NCBI GenBank assembly: GCA_039586035.1
Contig: JBDHLD010000011.1
Location: 1-64,000, forward strand
DNA from: JBDHHQ01 sp039586035
Lineage (GTDB): Bacteria > Gemmatimonadota > Gemmatimonadetes > Longimicrobiales > Gaopeijiaceae
DNA: 64,000 nt
Direction: 5' to 3'
Below, piece by piece: positions 8,489 through 17,305 of this stretch. The notes beneath the pieces are model-generated. The model saw nothing but the letters and a program-made list of their open reading frames with translations, searched no databases and was not told the DNA's origin. Positions within the stretch are counted from its first letter, which is position 1. Each line of letters opens with the position of its first letter. The translations under genes and the position numbers were made by a program.

Positions 8489-9544
8489 ATGAACGCTCCC
8501 GAAACCGACCCCGAACGCGCCCCTGACCTCACGAACCTGATCGCCAAGGTCGCGGGAGGCGACGCTCTCTCGGTCGACGAGGCCGAGGCGGCCTTCGATC
8601 GGTTCATGAGCGGCACGGCGACACCCGTTCAGATGGCCGCGCTCCTCATGGGCCTCCGGACCAAGGGCCACACCGCGGCCGAGGTCGCGGGGGGAGTCCG
8701 TGCCCTGCGCCGCGCCATGGTAGCCGTGGACGCAGGCGATCCGGCGGAGGTCACCGATACCTGCGGCACGGGCGGCGGGACGCTGACGACGTTCAACATC
8801 TCGACGGCGGCCGCGTTCGTCGCTGCCGGTGCCGGCGCGCGCATTGCCAAGCACGGTAACCGTTCCTTCACGTCACGAAGTGGGAGCGCCGACGTGCTCG
8901 AGGCGCTCGGCGTCACGATCGAGCTGCCGCGGACCGCTATCGAACGCGTGGCCCGCGCTGTCGGTATCGTGTTCCTGTACGCACCCGCGCACCACCCGGC
9001 CATGCGTCACGTGGGCCCCGTCCGTCGGGAGTTGGGCATTCCCACCATCATGAACCTGCTTGGACCCCTGGCGAATCCGGCCGGAGCTCAGCGGCAGATG
9101 GTGGGGGTGGCGGACCCCGCGCTGCTGACGCTCGTGGCACACGCGCTCCGGCACCTGGGCCACCGCCGGGCTCTGGTCGTCTACGGCGAGGCCGGCATGG
9201 ACGAGCTCAGCCCCCTGGGGCGGTCCCGCGTGACAGAGCTCGACGAGGGCGAGATCCGAGAGTTCACCGTAACCCCCGAAGCCCTCGGGCTGAAGACGCA
9301 CTCGGAAGAGGGGCTCGTCGGTGGCGACCCGCACGAGAACGCCCTTCGCATCGTCAGCGTGCTGACGGGCGCCGATCGGGGTGCGGCTCGAGCCGCCACC
9401 CTGCTGAACGCGGGCGGGGCCCTCTACGTGGCGGGCAGAGCGGAGACCCTACAGGGAGGAGTCACGCTGGCCACGGAGGCACTGGACTCAGGCGCCGCCC
9501 TCGAGAAGCTGGAAGCCCTCAAAGCGGCCACGGCCGCGGAGTAG
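8489..9544 (+). CDS. trpD: Anthranilate phosphoribosyltransferase
   Basis: 351 residues. It joins anthranilate and PRPP in the second step of tryptophan synthesis. The PRPP loop reads CGTGGGTLTTFNIST (92-106), and the metal-binding Asp-Glu pair is in GMDELSPLG. The usual loop is GTGGD; here the aspartate is replaced by Gly97. HGNRSFTSRSGSADVLEALG is conserved. ATG 8489 is chosen over one 42 bases upstream because the N-terminus of the helical domain follows directly. It stands alone ahead of lexA; no trpE or trpG is present in the window. Confidence 0.95.
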   Translation: MNAPETDPERAPDLTNLIAKVAGGDALSVDEAEAAFDRFMSGTATPVQMAALLMGLRTKGHTAAEVAGGVRALRRAMVAVDAGDPAEVTDTCGTGGGTLTTFNISTAAAFVAAGAGARIAKHGNRSFTSRSGSADVLEALGVTIELPRTAIERVARAVGIVFLYAPAHHPAMRHVGPVRRELGIPTIMNLLGPLANPAGAQRQMVGVADPALLTLVAHALRHLGHRRALVVYGEAGMDELSPLGRSRVTELDEGEIREFTVTPEALGLKTHSEEGLVGGDPHENALRIVSVLTGADRGAARAATLLNAGGALYVAGRAETLQGGVTLATEALDSGAALEKLEALKAATAAE

Positions 9545-9800
9545 GGGGGATCTGCCGCCGCGGCTACGCCGTGGCCGATCGGGAACGGGCCCGCAGGAGG
9601 GTGCCCAGAGCCCGCACCGGGGGGGGCGGAGAGCCGGTGCCGGACGACAACAAGACGATCCTCGCGCTGCCGCGGTTGAGTCTGCCGACCGCGAACGTCT
9701 TCCTCATCTTCGCCTCCCTGACCCGAGGGGGTAGGTGCCCATGGCCGCACGCCGCGATCGGCGGGCTGCCCAGGACCAGCCTGGTGGAAAGAGCCGCTGC
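9545..9800. other. Gap between convergent trpD and lexA
   Basis: No convincing gene. A stem of about 8 bp (9557-9564 with 9568-9575, including one G-T pair) lies just after the trpD stop but has no T-run, so it is a weak terminator candidate at best. A plus-strand open frame entering lexA antisense has no family resemblance. Confidence 0.4.
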
Positions 9801-10409
9801 TCAGTACTTGCGGATCACGCCCACGACGACCCCCTGCACGGTGAGGTCGTTCGCGTCCACGAAGAGGGGCTCCATGGTCGCGTTGGCGGGCTGGAGCCGG
9901 ACGCGGTTGTCCCGCTCCCTGTAGAGCTTCTTGACGGTGGCTGATTCGCCGCCGACCAGAGCGATGACCGTCTCGCCGTTTTCAGCCGTGTTCTTGGCAT
10001 TGACCACGATGTAGTCGCCGTCGCGGATCTGCTCGTCGATCATCGAGTTGCCCTCGACGCGGAGCACGTAGTTCTTGTGCCCGGGGCGCACCATGTCGGG
10101 CGGGACCGCCAGCGTCTCCGAAGACGCGATGGCCTCGATGGGGAGCCCCGCGGCCACCGCTCCCAGGAGGGGAAGCTCGACGGCTTGGCCGCCCGTTTCG
10201 TCGGGCACGACCTCGATGGAGCGACTCTCGTTGTAAGACTTCCGGATGTAGCCCTTGCGCTCCAGATTGCTGAGATGCTCGTGCACCGTAGCAAGGGACG
10301 AGTATCCGAACGACTCGGCGATCTCCTCGAAGCTGGGCGCGTACCCTCGCTCCTCGATGAACGTCTGGATGTAGTCGAGGATCTCTTTCTGACGCTTGGT
10401 CAGGGGCAT
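9801..10409 (-). CDS. lexA: LexA SOS repressor
   Basis: 202 residues. The winged-helix DNA-binding domain (1-68) contains TKRQKEILDYI and an SSLATVHEHLSNLERKGYI recognition region. The self-cleavage site is Ala87-Gly88 in LLGAVAAGLP, with the catalytic dyad Ser122 (VEGNSMID) and Lys160 (ATVKKLY). It represses DNA-damage genes until RecA triggers cleavage. ATG 10409 is preferred over ATG 10424 because an AGGAG ribosome-binding site lies just upstream. The promoter region carries GTTC-N7-GTTC repeats overlapping the -10 box, so autoregulation is expected. Confidence 0.97.
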   Translation of the reverse strand: MPLTKRQKEILDYIQTFIEERGYAPSFEEIAESFGYSSLATVHEHLSNLERKGYIRKSYNESRSIEVVPDETGGQAVELPLLGAVAAGLPIEAIASSETLAVPPDMVRPGHKNYVLRVEGNSMIDEQIRDGDYIVVNAKNTAENGETVIALVGGESATVKKLYRERDNRVRLQPANATMEPLFVDANDLTVQGVVVGVIRKY

Positions 10410-10435
10410 GTCGTCGCTCCTCATCCTGTGAAACC

Positions 10436-10476
10436 GAACAGGTACCGAATGAACGATACCCGAACGTTGCCCGAAA
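10436..10476. promoter_or_regulatory. LexA operator array (GAAC-N7-GAAC direct repeats)
   Basis: Five GAAC-like tetramers occur at 10436 (GAAC), 10447 (GAAT), 10451 (GAAC), 10462 (GAAC) and 10473 (GAAA). Those at 10451 and 10462 form a perfect GAAC-N7-GAAC, the 11-base-period direct repeat known as the alphaproteobacterial LexA box. 10436/10447 and 10462/10473 form near-perfect copies. The array lies between divergent lexA and trpC and overlaps the candidate lexA promoter. Confidence 0.75.
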
Positions 10477-10481
10477 CGCAA
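10453..10481 (-). promoter_or_regulatory. Candidate lexA promoter
   Basis: Read on the minus strand, TTGCGT (10481-10476) and TATCGT (10458-10453) are 17 bases apart and sit 44-72 bases before the lexA ATG. The GTTC-N7-GTTC operator covers the -10 box, the arrangement expected for repression by steric block. Confidence 0.55.
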
Positions 10482-10540
10482 GCGTCGCGATGTGGCGCTG
10501 CCGGCGGCGATCGGTCGAGCACCGGCGGGGGTGTGCGGGC

Positions 10541-11368
10541 GTGAGCCGTCCCAGCGAGCGAGGGGCGGCGCCGGAGCATGTTCTGGACCGGATCGTACGG
10601 ACCAAGCGGGCCGAGGTGGCAGCGCTCGCGGCGCATCGAGACGCACTGGTCGACGAGGCTCGCAGGACTCCGCCGGCCCGCGACTTCGCCGGGGCGCTCG
10701 CGAGCCCCGCTTCGGTCGCGCTCATTGCCGAGGTGAAGAAGAGGTCGCCGGGTGCCGGGGCGATCCGGCCGGAGCTCGACCCCGTCCGTCAGGCGCTCGG
10801 ATACGAGTCCGGGGGCGCGTCGGCCGTAAGCGTCCTCACCGACCAGCAGTATTTCTCCGGCAGCCTGGCCGACCTCCGCGATACGCGTCACGCCGTCGGG
10901 CTTCCTGTGCTCCGCAAGGACTTCGTGCTCGACCCGCTCCAGGTGTGGCAGGCTCGCGCGGCCGGAGCCGATGCCATCCTGCTCATCGTTCGAATCCTCG
11001 ACGATGACCGGCTGACGAGCCTTCAGGCTCTGGCGAAAGAGCTCGGCATGGCGGCCCTCGTCGAAGTACACGATGCGCGGGAGCTGGACAGGGCGCTCGC
11101 GGCCGAGGCCCGAATCGTGGGCATCAACAACCGGGACCTGAGCACCTTCAGGACCAGCCTGGACGTGACGTTGGCGCTGCTCGGCCGGGTCCCGGACGAC
11201 GTATTGCTCGTGTCCGAGAGCGGGATCCGGGGACCGGACGACGTCGATCGCCTCGGTGCCGCCGGCGTGGACGCGGTGCTGGTGGGAGAGTGGCTCGTCC
11301 GGCAGCCCGATCCGAGCGATGCGGCGGCCGAGCTTTCGGGCCGATCCCGCGCCGCCCGCCATCGATGA
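10541..11368 (+). CDS. trpC: Indole-3-glycerol phosphate synthase
   Basis: 275 residues forming a TIM barrel that closes CdRP to indole-3-glycerol phosphate. Catalytic Lys66 lies in LIAEVKKRSPG, and LRKDFVLDPLQV, GINNRDL and SESGI are the standard strand-end motifs. GTG 10541 is the most likely start because it leaves about 20 residues before the conserved HVLDRIVRTK helix. An upstream start cannot be excluded, as no strong ribosome-binding site is visible. The stop overlaps the trpF start in an ATGA junction. It is transcribed away from lexA, so LexA binding could also affect it. Confidence 0.94.
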   Translation: MSRPSERGAAPEHVLDRIVRTKRAEVAALAAHRDALVDEARRTPPARDFAGALASPASVALIAEVKKRSPGAGAIRPELDPVRQALGYESGGASAVSVLTDQQYFSGSLADLRDTRHAVGLPVLRKDFVLDPLQVWQARAAGADAILLIVRILDDDRLTSLQALAKELGMAALVEVHDARELDRALAAEARIVGINNRDLSTFRTSLDVTLALLGRVPDDVLLVSESGIRGPDDVDRLGAAGVDAVLVGEWLVRQPDPSDAAAELSGRSRAARHR

Positions 11369-12003
11369 CGGACGTCAAGATCTGCGGGATCACCTGCCGC
11401 GAGGACGCCGAGGTGGCGGCCCAGGCCGGCGCCCGTTACATCGGGGCGGTCATGTACGCGGCCTCGCCCCGGAACGTGGACCCCCAGCGCGCCCGGGCCT
11501 TTTCGGCGGGTCTGGCCCCCGAGCTGGTGCTGGTCGTCGCCGACGAGCCGCCCGACACGGTAGCGGATTGGGCCCGTCGGGCCGGGGCCTCGGTGGTCCA
11601 GCTACACGGAGACGAGGCACCCGAGACGGTCGAGGCCGTGTCCGCCGCCGGCCCCTGGGCCGTGTGGAAGGCGGTGAGGGCCCGCACGCCGGAGCACGTG
11701 CGGACGGCCGTCCGTCGCTACGACACGGTCGATGCGATCCTGGTGGACGGCTGGCACCCCGAGCGGATCGGGGGTACGGGAGTACGGGTGGGGTGGGGTG
11801 ACTTGGCCCACCTGCGCGCTGTCATGAGGGAAGGGCAACGCCTCGTCGCCGCTGGAGGGTTGACGCCCGAGAACGTGGCCGAGGTGGTGAGGATCGCCCG
11901 GCCGGACGTCGTGGACGTCAGCTCCGGCGTGGAGGGTGCCCCAGGTCGCAAGGATCCGGACAGGATCCAGGCGTTCGTCCAGGCCGTGCGCGAGCCTGAA
12001 TAG
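11365..12003 (+). CDS. trpF: Phosphoribosylanthranilate isomerase
   Basis: 212 residues; the Amadori isomerase acting between TrpD and TrpC. The start MTDVKICGIT carries the general base Cys7, and the general acid is Asp128 in ILVDGW. The phosphate-binding end AAGGLTPENV and VDVSSGVE are intact. ATG 11365 overlaps the trpC stop by 4 bases. The next gene, trpB, starts 58 bases later, in the usual order C-F-B. Confidence 0.96.
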   Translation: MTDVKICGITCREDAEVAAQAGARYIGAVMYAASPRNVDPQRARAFSAGLAPELVLVVADEPPDTVADWARRAGASVVQLHGDEAPETVEAVSAAGPWAVWKAVRARTPEHVRTAVRRYDTVDAILVDGWHPERIGGTGVRVGWGDLAHLRAVMREGQRLVAAGGLTPENVAEVVRIARPDVVDVSSGVEGAPGRKDPDRIQAFVQAVREPE

Positions 12004-12061
12004 ATTCGGGGGGCATGCCGATAACCATGACAGGTCCGGAGCGGCGGGAGGGGGATCCTCG

Positions 12062-13273
12062 ATGACGTTGTCGACGACGTCGGCCGGCGGTCGGTTCGGG
12101 GTCTTCGGGGGGCAGTTCGTGCCCGAGACCCTGATCTCCGCCCTGGAGGAGCTCGGTGCGGCGTACCGGGATGCCCAGGATGACCCGGCGTTCCAGGAGG
12201 AGCTCGGCGCGCTCCTCACCCATTATGTCGGTCGTCCCTCACCGCTGTACCGTGCCCGTCGACTCGAGCGCGCGGCGGGGGTTCGCCAGCTCTACCTCAA
12301 ACGAGAGGATCTGAACCACACCGGTGCCCACAAGATCAACAACACCCTGGGCCAGGCGCTGTTGGCACGGCGCATGGGCAAGAGACGCGTCATCGCCGAG
12401 ACCGGAGCGGGACAGCACGGTGTCGCCACTGCCACGGCGTGCGCGCTCTTCGACCTGGACTGCGTCGTGTACATGGGCGCTGAGGACGTGGAGCGCCAGG
12501 CCCTCAACGTCTACCGAATGGAGCTGCTCGGGGCAGAGGTACGGCGGGTGGACGCGGGGACGCAAACCCTCAAAGACGCGACCAACGAAGCGCTGCGCGA
12601 TTGGGTCACGAATGTCGGGGATACCCACTACATCATCGGTTCGGTGGTCGGGCCCGCTCCCTTTCCCGACATCGTGCGGGATTTTCAGGCCGTGATCGGG
12701 ACCGAGACCCGGGAGCAGGTCCTGGCCGCGGCGGGACGGCTGCCGGATGCGGTGGTCGCCTGTGTCGGCGGCGGCTCCAACGCGCTGGGCATCTTCCACG
12801 CTTTCGCGGCCGACGCGTCCGTCGAGCTGGTGGGCGTGGAAGCCGCGGGGGAGGGCATCGCCTCCGGACGGCACTCGGCCTCGCTCACCGCCGGACGCCC
12901 GGGTGTCCTGCATGGTTCCTTGAGCTATCTTCTTCAGGACGCCGATGGGCAGGTGGCCCCCGCCCACTCGATCTCGGCAGGTCTCGACTACCCGGGCGTG
13001 GGGCCCGAGCACTCGTATCTCAAGGACACTGGACGCGCCCGCTACGTGTCTGTCACGGACTCGCAGGCCCTGGATGCATTCCACACCCTCTCACGCCTCG
13101 AGGGTATCATCCCGGCCCTGGAGTCTGCCCACGCCCTGGCTCACCTGCTCGCCGAGCGGTCGGCCTACGCCGACCGCGGGCCCATCGTCATCTGCCTGAG
13201 CGGCCGCGGGGACAAGGACGTCGCCCATGTGGCCCGCCTCGAGGGGCGGGAACCGACGGCCGAGGGATCGTGA
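12062..13273 (+). CDS. trpB: Tryptophan synthase beta chain
   Basis: 403 residues. This PLP enzyme condenses indole and serine. The cofactor lysine is Lys91 in NHTGAHKINNTLGQAL, the phosphate-binding loop is GGGSNALG, and ETGAGQHGVA is conserved. The start MTLSTTSAGGRFGVFGGQFVPET matches TrpB1-type proteins, and GGAGGGGG lies about 10 bases upstream. Its partner trpA is not adjacent: two signalling-type genes are inserted first. The stop overlaps the next GTG start (GTGA). Confidence 0.97.
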   Translation: MTLSTTSAGGRFGVFGGQFVPETLISALEELGAAYRDAQDDPAFQEELGALLTHYVGRPSPLYRARRLERAAGVRQLYLKREDLNHTGAHKINNTLGQALLARRMGKRRVIAETGAGQHGVATATACALFDLDCVVYMGAEDVERQALNVYRMELLGAEVRRVDAGTQTLKDATNEALRDWVTNVGDTHYIIGSVVGPAPFPDIVRDFQAVIGTETREQVLAAAGRLPDAVVACVGGGSNALGIFHAFAADASVELVGVEAAGEGIASGRHSASLTAGRPGVLHGSLSYLLQDADGQVAPAHSISAGLDYPGVGPEHSYLKDTGRARYVSVTDSQALDAFHTLSRLEGIIPALESAHALAHLLAERSAYADRGPIVICLSGRGDKDVAHVARLEGREPTAEGS

Positions 13274-15027
13274 GCAACCCCACCGAGGCGACCGGCGCGG
13301 CCCCTGCGGGAGCCATCGATTGGGACGACCCGTCGACGTTGCCCCTGGACGAGGTGCGCGAGCTCTTCCAGACGCTGGCGAAGGCGCTACGGGCGTATCA
13401 GCTCTACGATGAGAACAACCCGGTTTACAAGCGCTTCGTCGGGAACCTGCGCGAGTCCTTCCAGGGACTCTGGGGCGAGGTCGAGCGGCTCCCGGTCCAG
13501 GTCGAGGAGGACCGCATAACCTGGCTGCGCGAAGAGGTCTACCGGTCCGACAGCCGCGCCGACTCGCTGGCGTTCCTCTTCTACAAGGACGGCATTCGGG
13601 ACATCACCTTTCTCCCCGGCATCGAGGATGACGAGCTCGAGCCGCTCCTGAGCGTCCTCCAGCGAGCGCGCAATCTCCGTCCCGAGAGCGACGACCTGCT
13701 GACCATCCTCTGGGAGGCGGACCTTACGCGCTTTCAATACCACTACGTCGACGTCTTGGCTGAGGGGCTCGATGGTCCTCTCCTGGAAGAACATACGAAG
13801 CCTGATCTGAGGTTGGTTCTTACAGGAGAGCTGACCCTCGACGACATCCCGGAGGCCGACGAAGCGGCGGCGCAGGTAGCGGGGGCCGAGCAGGCCGCGC
13901 CCCTCAAGCCGAAGGTGAGCGCAGAGGACCTGAACCCGACACTCTACTCTCTCGACGCCCGGGAGATGGAGCAGCTCCGGAAGGAGCTGGACAGGGAGAT
14001 GGCCCGGGACCTTCGAGGGGACGTGCTGGCGGCGCTCTTCGACCGGCTCGAGGAGCCCCGGAATCCAGGTCGGCAAACGCAGATCCTGGCCATTCTGCGG
14101 ACGCTGCTGCCGAACTTCCTCAGCCGTGGTGAGATCACGGCCGCTGCCACCGTGCTCGAGGAAGTTGGGATCCTGATCCGGGACGAGCAGCGCTTCGACG
14201 GCGCGCGCCGTTCTCAGGCCGGGGCCATGGTCGAAGAGATCAGCAGCGCCGACTCCATTGAAGAGCTGATCCGGGCGCTTCAGGACGGCTCGATCCGCCC
14301 CGCGCCGAGGGAGCTGAGCGACTTCCTGCGCCACCTGGGCGCCGGTGCGCTGGAGCCCTTGATCCGGGCCGCGGAAGAAACCGAGGAGAAGGAGCTTCGG
14401 CCCGTGCTGCGGGAGGCGTGTCGCGGGATTGCAGAGCAGAACCGCGGGGCGATCCTCGAGCTGCTCGGCTCCGACGAGCCCGCCGTGGTGGCGGGGGCGA
14501 CGCGTGTCGCCGGCCGGATCCAGCTCACCGAGGCCGGCACCAAGCTGTCCGCGCTCCTCAGCCACGAGGACGAGCGGGTCCAATTGGCGGCGATCGAGGC
14601 GGCCGTGAACCTCAAGGCCTCTACCGCCGCCGGGGCCCTGGAGGCCGCGTTGCAGCACTCGGACCGGAACATCCGCATGTCTGCGGCCAGGGGCCTCGCA
14701 CACCTTCGTTACAAGCCCGCCGAGAAGACTCTGAAGCAGGTGATCACGTCGAAGCAGGTTCGCCAGGCCGACCTCTCGGAGAAGATCGCCTTCTTCGAGG
14801 CCTACGGTATCCTGGCGGGCGCCGCCGGGGTCTCCGTGCTCGATCGGATGCTGAACAGCCGGGGCTTCCTCGGCCGTAGGGAGTCACCGGACGTGCGGGC
14901 CTGCGCGGCCCTGGCCCTCGGGAAGATCCGGACCGCTGCTGCGAGGAAGGCGCTGGACCTGGCCGCCAAGGAGGACGATCCCGTCGTGCGCAGCGCCGTG
15001 AACCGGGCACTGCGGGGAGAGGACTAG
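13270..15027 (+). CDS. HEAT-repeat protein with an N-terminal domain shared with the next gene
   Basis: 585 residues, cytoplasmic, with no signal or membrane segment. Residues about 15-140 form a domain with ALRAYQLYDENNPVY, a beta-rich middle and FLPGIEDDELEPLLSVL. The same pattern occurs at the start of the HD-GYP protein encoded next. A charged linker (about 190-240) follows, then roughly 330-585 are alpha-helical HEAT repeats (for example VQLAAIEAAVNLKAS and IRMSAARGLAHLR). HEAT repeats usually bind protein partners. The GTG start overlaps the trpB stop by 4 bases and the stop lies 3 bases before the HD-GYP gene, so all three are co-translated. A regulatory scaffold is my inference. Confidence 0.85.
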   Translation: MSNPTEATGAAPAGAIDWDDPSTLPLDEVRELFQTLAKALRAYQLYDENNPVYKRFVGNLRESFQGLWGEVERLPVQVEEDRITWLREEVYRSDSRADSLAFLFYKDGIRDITFLPGIEDDELEPLLSVLQRARNLRPESDDLLTILWEADLTRFQYHYVDVLAEGLDGPLLEEHTKPDLRLVLTGELTLDDIPEADEAAAQVAGAEQAAPLKPKVSAEDLNPTLYSLDAREMEQLRKELDREMARDLRGDVLAALFDRLEEPRNPGRQTQILAILRTLLPNFLSRGEITAAATVLEEVGILIRDEQRFDGARRSQAGAMVEEISSADSIEELIRALQDGSIRPAPRELSDFLRHLGAGALEPLIRAAEETEEKELRPVLREACRGIAEQNRGAILELLGSDEPAVVAGATRVAGRIQLTEAGTKLSALLSHEDERVQLAAIEAAVNLKASTAAGALEAALQHSDRNIRMSAARGLAHLRYKPAEKTLKQVITSKQVRQADLSEKIAFFEAYGILAGAAGVSVLDRMLNSRGFLGRRESPDVRACAALALGKIRTAAARKALDLAAKEDDPVVRSAVNRALRGED

Positions 15028-15030
15028 ACG

Positions 15031-16476
15031 GTGAGCGATCTCGGGTCCCCCGTGCGTGGCGACGCCGCCTTCCTCCAGGAATACGGGCGAAAGGTCCTGA
15101 CTGGATTCTATGCGGCGTTGCGCGCGTTGAAGTTCTACCCGGTCGAGAACGCGACGGTGCAGCAAGCCCTCGACGAGCTCCACGGCATCATCACCGAGCT
15201 GGTCGAGATCGAGGGAGGCGTCGAGCTCAAGGTCGTAGGGGACTTCTTCTTCTTGAACGAGACGCGCCTGCGGCTCGATCTCACCAACTACTCCACCTTC
15301 GGCAGCTTCAGCCGAGCGCTGGGCGAGCACGAGATCGGCGCCGTACAGATTCTCGAGGGGATGCGGCGAGAGGAGTGGGCGCCGTTCCTTTCCATGTTGC
15401 TGCGGAGTGCCGAGAGCGACAGGCCCTTCGAGGGCTTCCTCGCCCGGTTGGACGGAAGCCCCGCACACCACGTGGTGCTGGAGAAGGCCAAGGAAACCCT
15501 CGAGGCCGACCTGGAGGCGGAGGAGTCACTCGCGGCCGCGAAGCGGACCTACACGCAGTCGGTGAAGGTCGCCAACGGAGTCCTCACCGACGTCCGCATG
15601 GGCCGGGCCGTGAACGTCCGCAAGGTGAAGCGGGCCGTTCAGGGCATCGTGGACCAGGTCCTGTCCAACGAGCCATCGCTGGTGGCCATGACCACCCTCC
15701 GCGACTTCGACGAGTACACGTTCACCCACTCGGTCAACGTGTGCATCTTCAGCGTGGTCATCGGACAGCGTCTGGGGCTGACGCGCCTCCAGCTCTACGA
15801 GCTCGGGCTGGGCGCCCTGTTCCACGACGTCGGGAAGATGAAGATGGACCCCGCGCTCATCAACAAGACCGGGGCCCTCGATGACGAGGAGTGGGCGCAG
15901 ATGAGGGAGCACCCCACCGAGGGCCTTCTCCTGCTCTTCAAGCTACACGGCTTCGCGGATGTGCCGTACCGTCAGATGCTCACGGCCTACGAGCATCACA
16001 TGAAGGTGGACGCGTCCGGCTACCCGGCGAACAAGCGGGCGCGACTGCCCAGCCTCTTCTCCAGGATCGTAGCCGTTGCCGATTCCTTCGACGCGGCGAC
16101 CTCGGTTCGCAGCTATCAGTACGAGCCCTGGCCCCCCGACGAAGTCCTCAAGGAGATGCGCGACAACCCGAGCAGAGGGCTGGATCCACTCCTGGTCAAG
16201 GCGCTGATCAACGCCACGGGGGTCTATCCGGTGGGGACGCTGGTGATTCTGGACACGCTCGAGCTCGCGGTCGTCGTGCAGTCCAACCCGAACCTGGACA
16301 TGCTGCATCAACCCGTAGTGAAGGTCATCTCCGACGCGGTGGGGGTCCCCCTGGCCGAGCCCCGCACGCTGGACCTGTCCGAGTCGGATCCCGTGACCGG
16401 CGACCCCTTGCGCGCCATCATCAAGACCACGGACGCCAACAAGTACGGCGTACGCGTGGCGGACTACCTCGTCTGA
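15031..16476 (+). CDS. HD-GYP domain phosphohydrolase (putative cyclic-di-GMP phosphodiesterase)
   Basis: 481 residues. The N-terminal domain (about 15-130; ALRALKFYPVENATV through EWAPFLSMLLR) resembles that of the preceding HEAT protein. The HD-GYP domain spans about 215-400: His233, the His265-Asp266 pair in LFHDVGKMKMD, the His322-His323 pair and a GYP at 330-332. The usual HHE-x2-DGSGYP reads HHMKVDASGYP, so the conserved Glu is Met324 and metal binding may differ. The family hydrolyses cyclic dinucleotides, mostly c-di-GMP. The C-terminal 80 residues form a beta-rich domain often seen with these enzymes. GTG 15031 is the start. trpA follows 19 bases later. Confidence 0.9.
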   Translation: MSDLGSPVRGDAAFLQEYGRKVLTGFYAALRALKFYPVENATVQQALDELHGIITELVEIEGGVELKVVGDFFFLNETRLRLDLTNYSTFGSFSRALGEHEIGAVQILEGMRREEWAPFLSMLLRSAESDRPFEGFLARLDGSPAHHVVLEKAKETLEADLEAEESLAAAKRTYTQSVKVANGVLTDVRMGRAVNVRKVKRAVQGIVDQVLSNEPSLVAMTTLRDFDEYTFTHSVNVCIFSVVIGQRLGLTRLQLYELGLGALFHDVGKMKMDPALINKTGALDDEEWAQMREHPTEGLLLLFKLHGFADVPYRQMLTAYEHHMKVDASGYPANKRARLPSLFSRIVAVADSFDAATSVRSYQYEPWPPDEVLKEMRDNPSRGLDPLLVKALINATGVYPVGTLVILDTLELAVVVQSNPNLDMLHQPVVKVISDAVGVPLAEPRTLDLSESDPVTGDPLRAIIKTTDANKYGVRVADYLV

Positions 16477-16495
16477 CTCCAAGCCCCCACCTGCC

Positions 16496-17305
16496 ATGAG
16501 CGCCCCCGACGCCCGCTTGGCCCGGGCCTTCGCCTCCAGGACCGAAGCCGGCCAGGCTGCCCTCGTGCCGTACGTCACAGCCGGCTATCCGGACGGGGCG
16601 TCGACCGCCCGACTGCTTCTGGGCCTGGCCGATGCCGGGGCGGACGTCATCGAGCTGGGCATTCCATTCAGTGACCCGGTGGCGGACGGACCGACCATAC
16701 AGGCCGCTTCCTTCGCGGCGCTGTCGGCCGGGATGACCCTCGCCCGCGCGCTCTCCCTGCTCCGGGAGTTCCGGGCGAGGCGCGACACGCCAGTGGTGGT
16801 CTTCTCCTACCTGAACCCGGTGATGCGCTACGGGATGCAGTCGTTCCTGGCCGAGGCCGCGGAGGCGGGGGCCGACGGCCTTCTCCTCACCGACCTACCC
16901 GTTGGCGCCGACCCTGCCCTCGAGGCCCAAATCGATGCGTCGGGTCTGGCGCTGATCCGGCTGATCGCGCCTACGACGTCCGGCGACCGGCTCCGACGCA
17001 TCGTGCAGGACGCCCGCGGGTTCCTCTACTACATCTCGCGCACCGGCGTGACCGGGGCGCGGCAGGACCTCCGGTCCGAGCTGACGCGGGAGGTGACGGC
17101 CATTCGCCGGGTGGCCTCCCTGCCCATCGCCGTGGGATTCGGGATCTCGACACCCGAGCAGGCGTCACGCGTCGCAGCCGTGGCGGATGGCGTGGTCGTG
17201 GGGAGCGCCCTGGTGCGGGCCCTGGAGGCCGGGGGAATAGACGGCGCGGTCAGATTCTGTCAGTCCCTGCGCGACGGCATGGACGGAGTGACGCCGCCGC
17301 GGTGA
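16496..17305 (+). CDS. trpA: Tryptophan synthase alpha chain
   Basis: 269 residues, a TIM barrel releasing indole from indole-3-glycerol phosphate. The catalytic pair is Glu53 and Asp64 in ELGIPFSDPVADGPTIQ. APTTSGDR, YYISRTGVTG and VGFGISTPEQ are conserved, the last including the phosphate site. ATG 16496 gives a normal-length N-terminus. It is the last gene of the plus-strand trp cluster and is separated from trpB by the HEAT and HD-GYP genes. No strong terminator follows; only a 4-bp stem is visible before the convergent NFACT gene. Confidence 0.96.
   Translation: MSAPDARLARAFASRTEAGQAALVPYVTAGYPDGASTARLLLGLADAGADVIELGIPFSDPVADGPTIQAASFAALSAGMTLARALSLLREFRARRDTPVVVFSYLNPVMRYGMQSFLAEAAEAGADGLLLTDLPVGADPALEAQIDASGLALIRLIAPTTSGDRLRRIVQDARGFLYYISRTGVTGARQDLRSELTREVTAIRRVASLPIAVGFGISTPEQASRVAAVADGVVVGSALVRALEAGGIDGAVRFCQSLRDGMDGVTPPR

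Noticed and set aside
9571..9924. Plus-strand open frame between trpD and lexA
   Set aside because: Its second half is antisense to lexA, its composition is not protein-like, and no ribosome-binding site or family pattern is visible.
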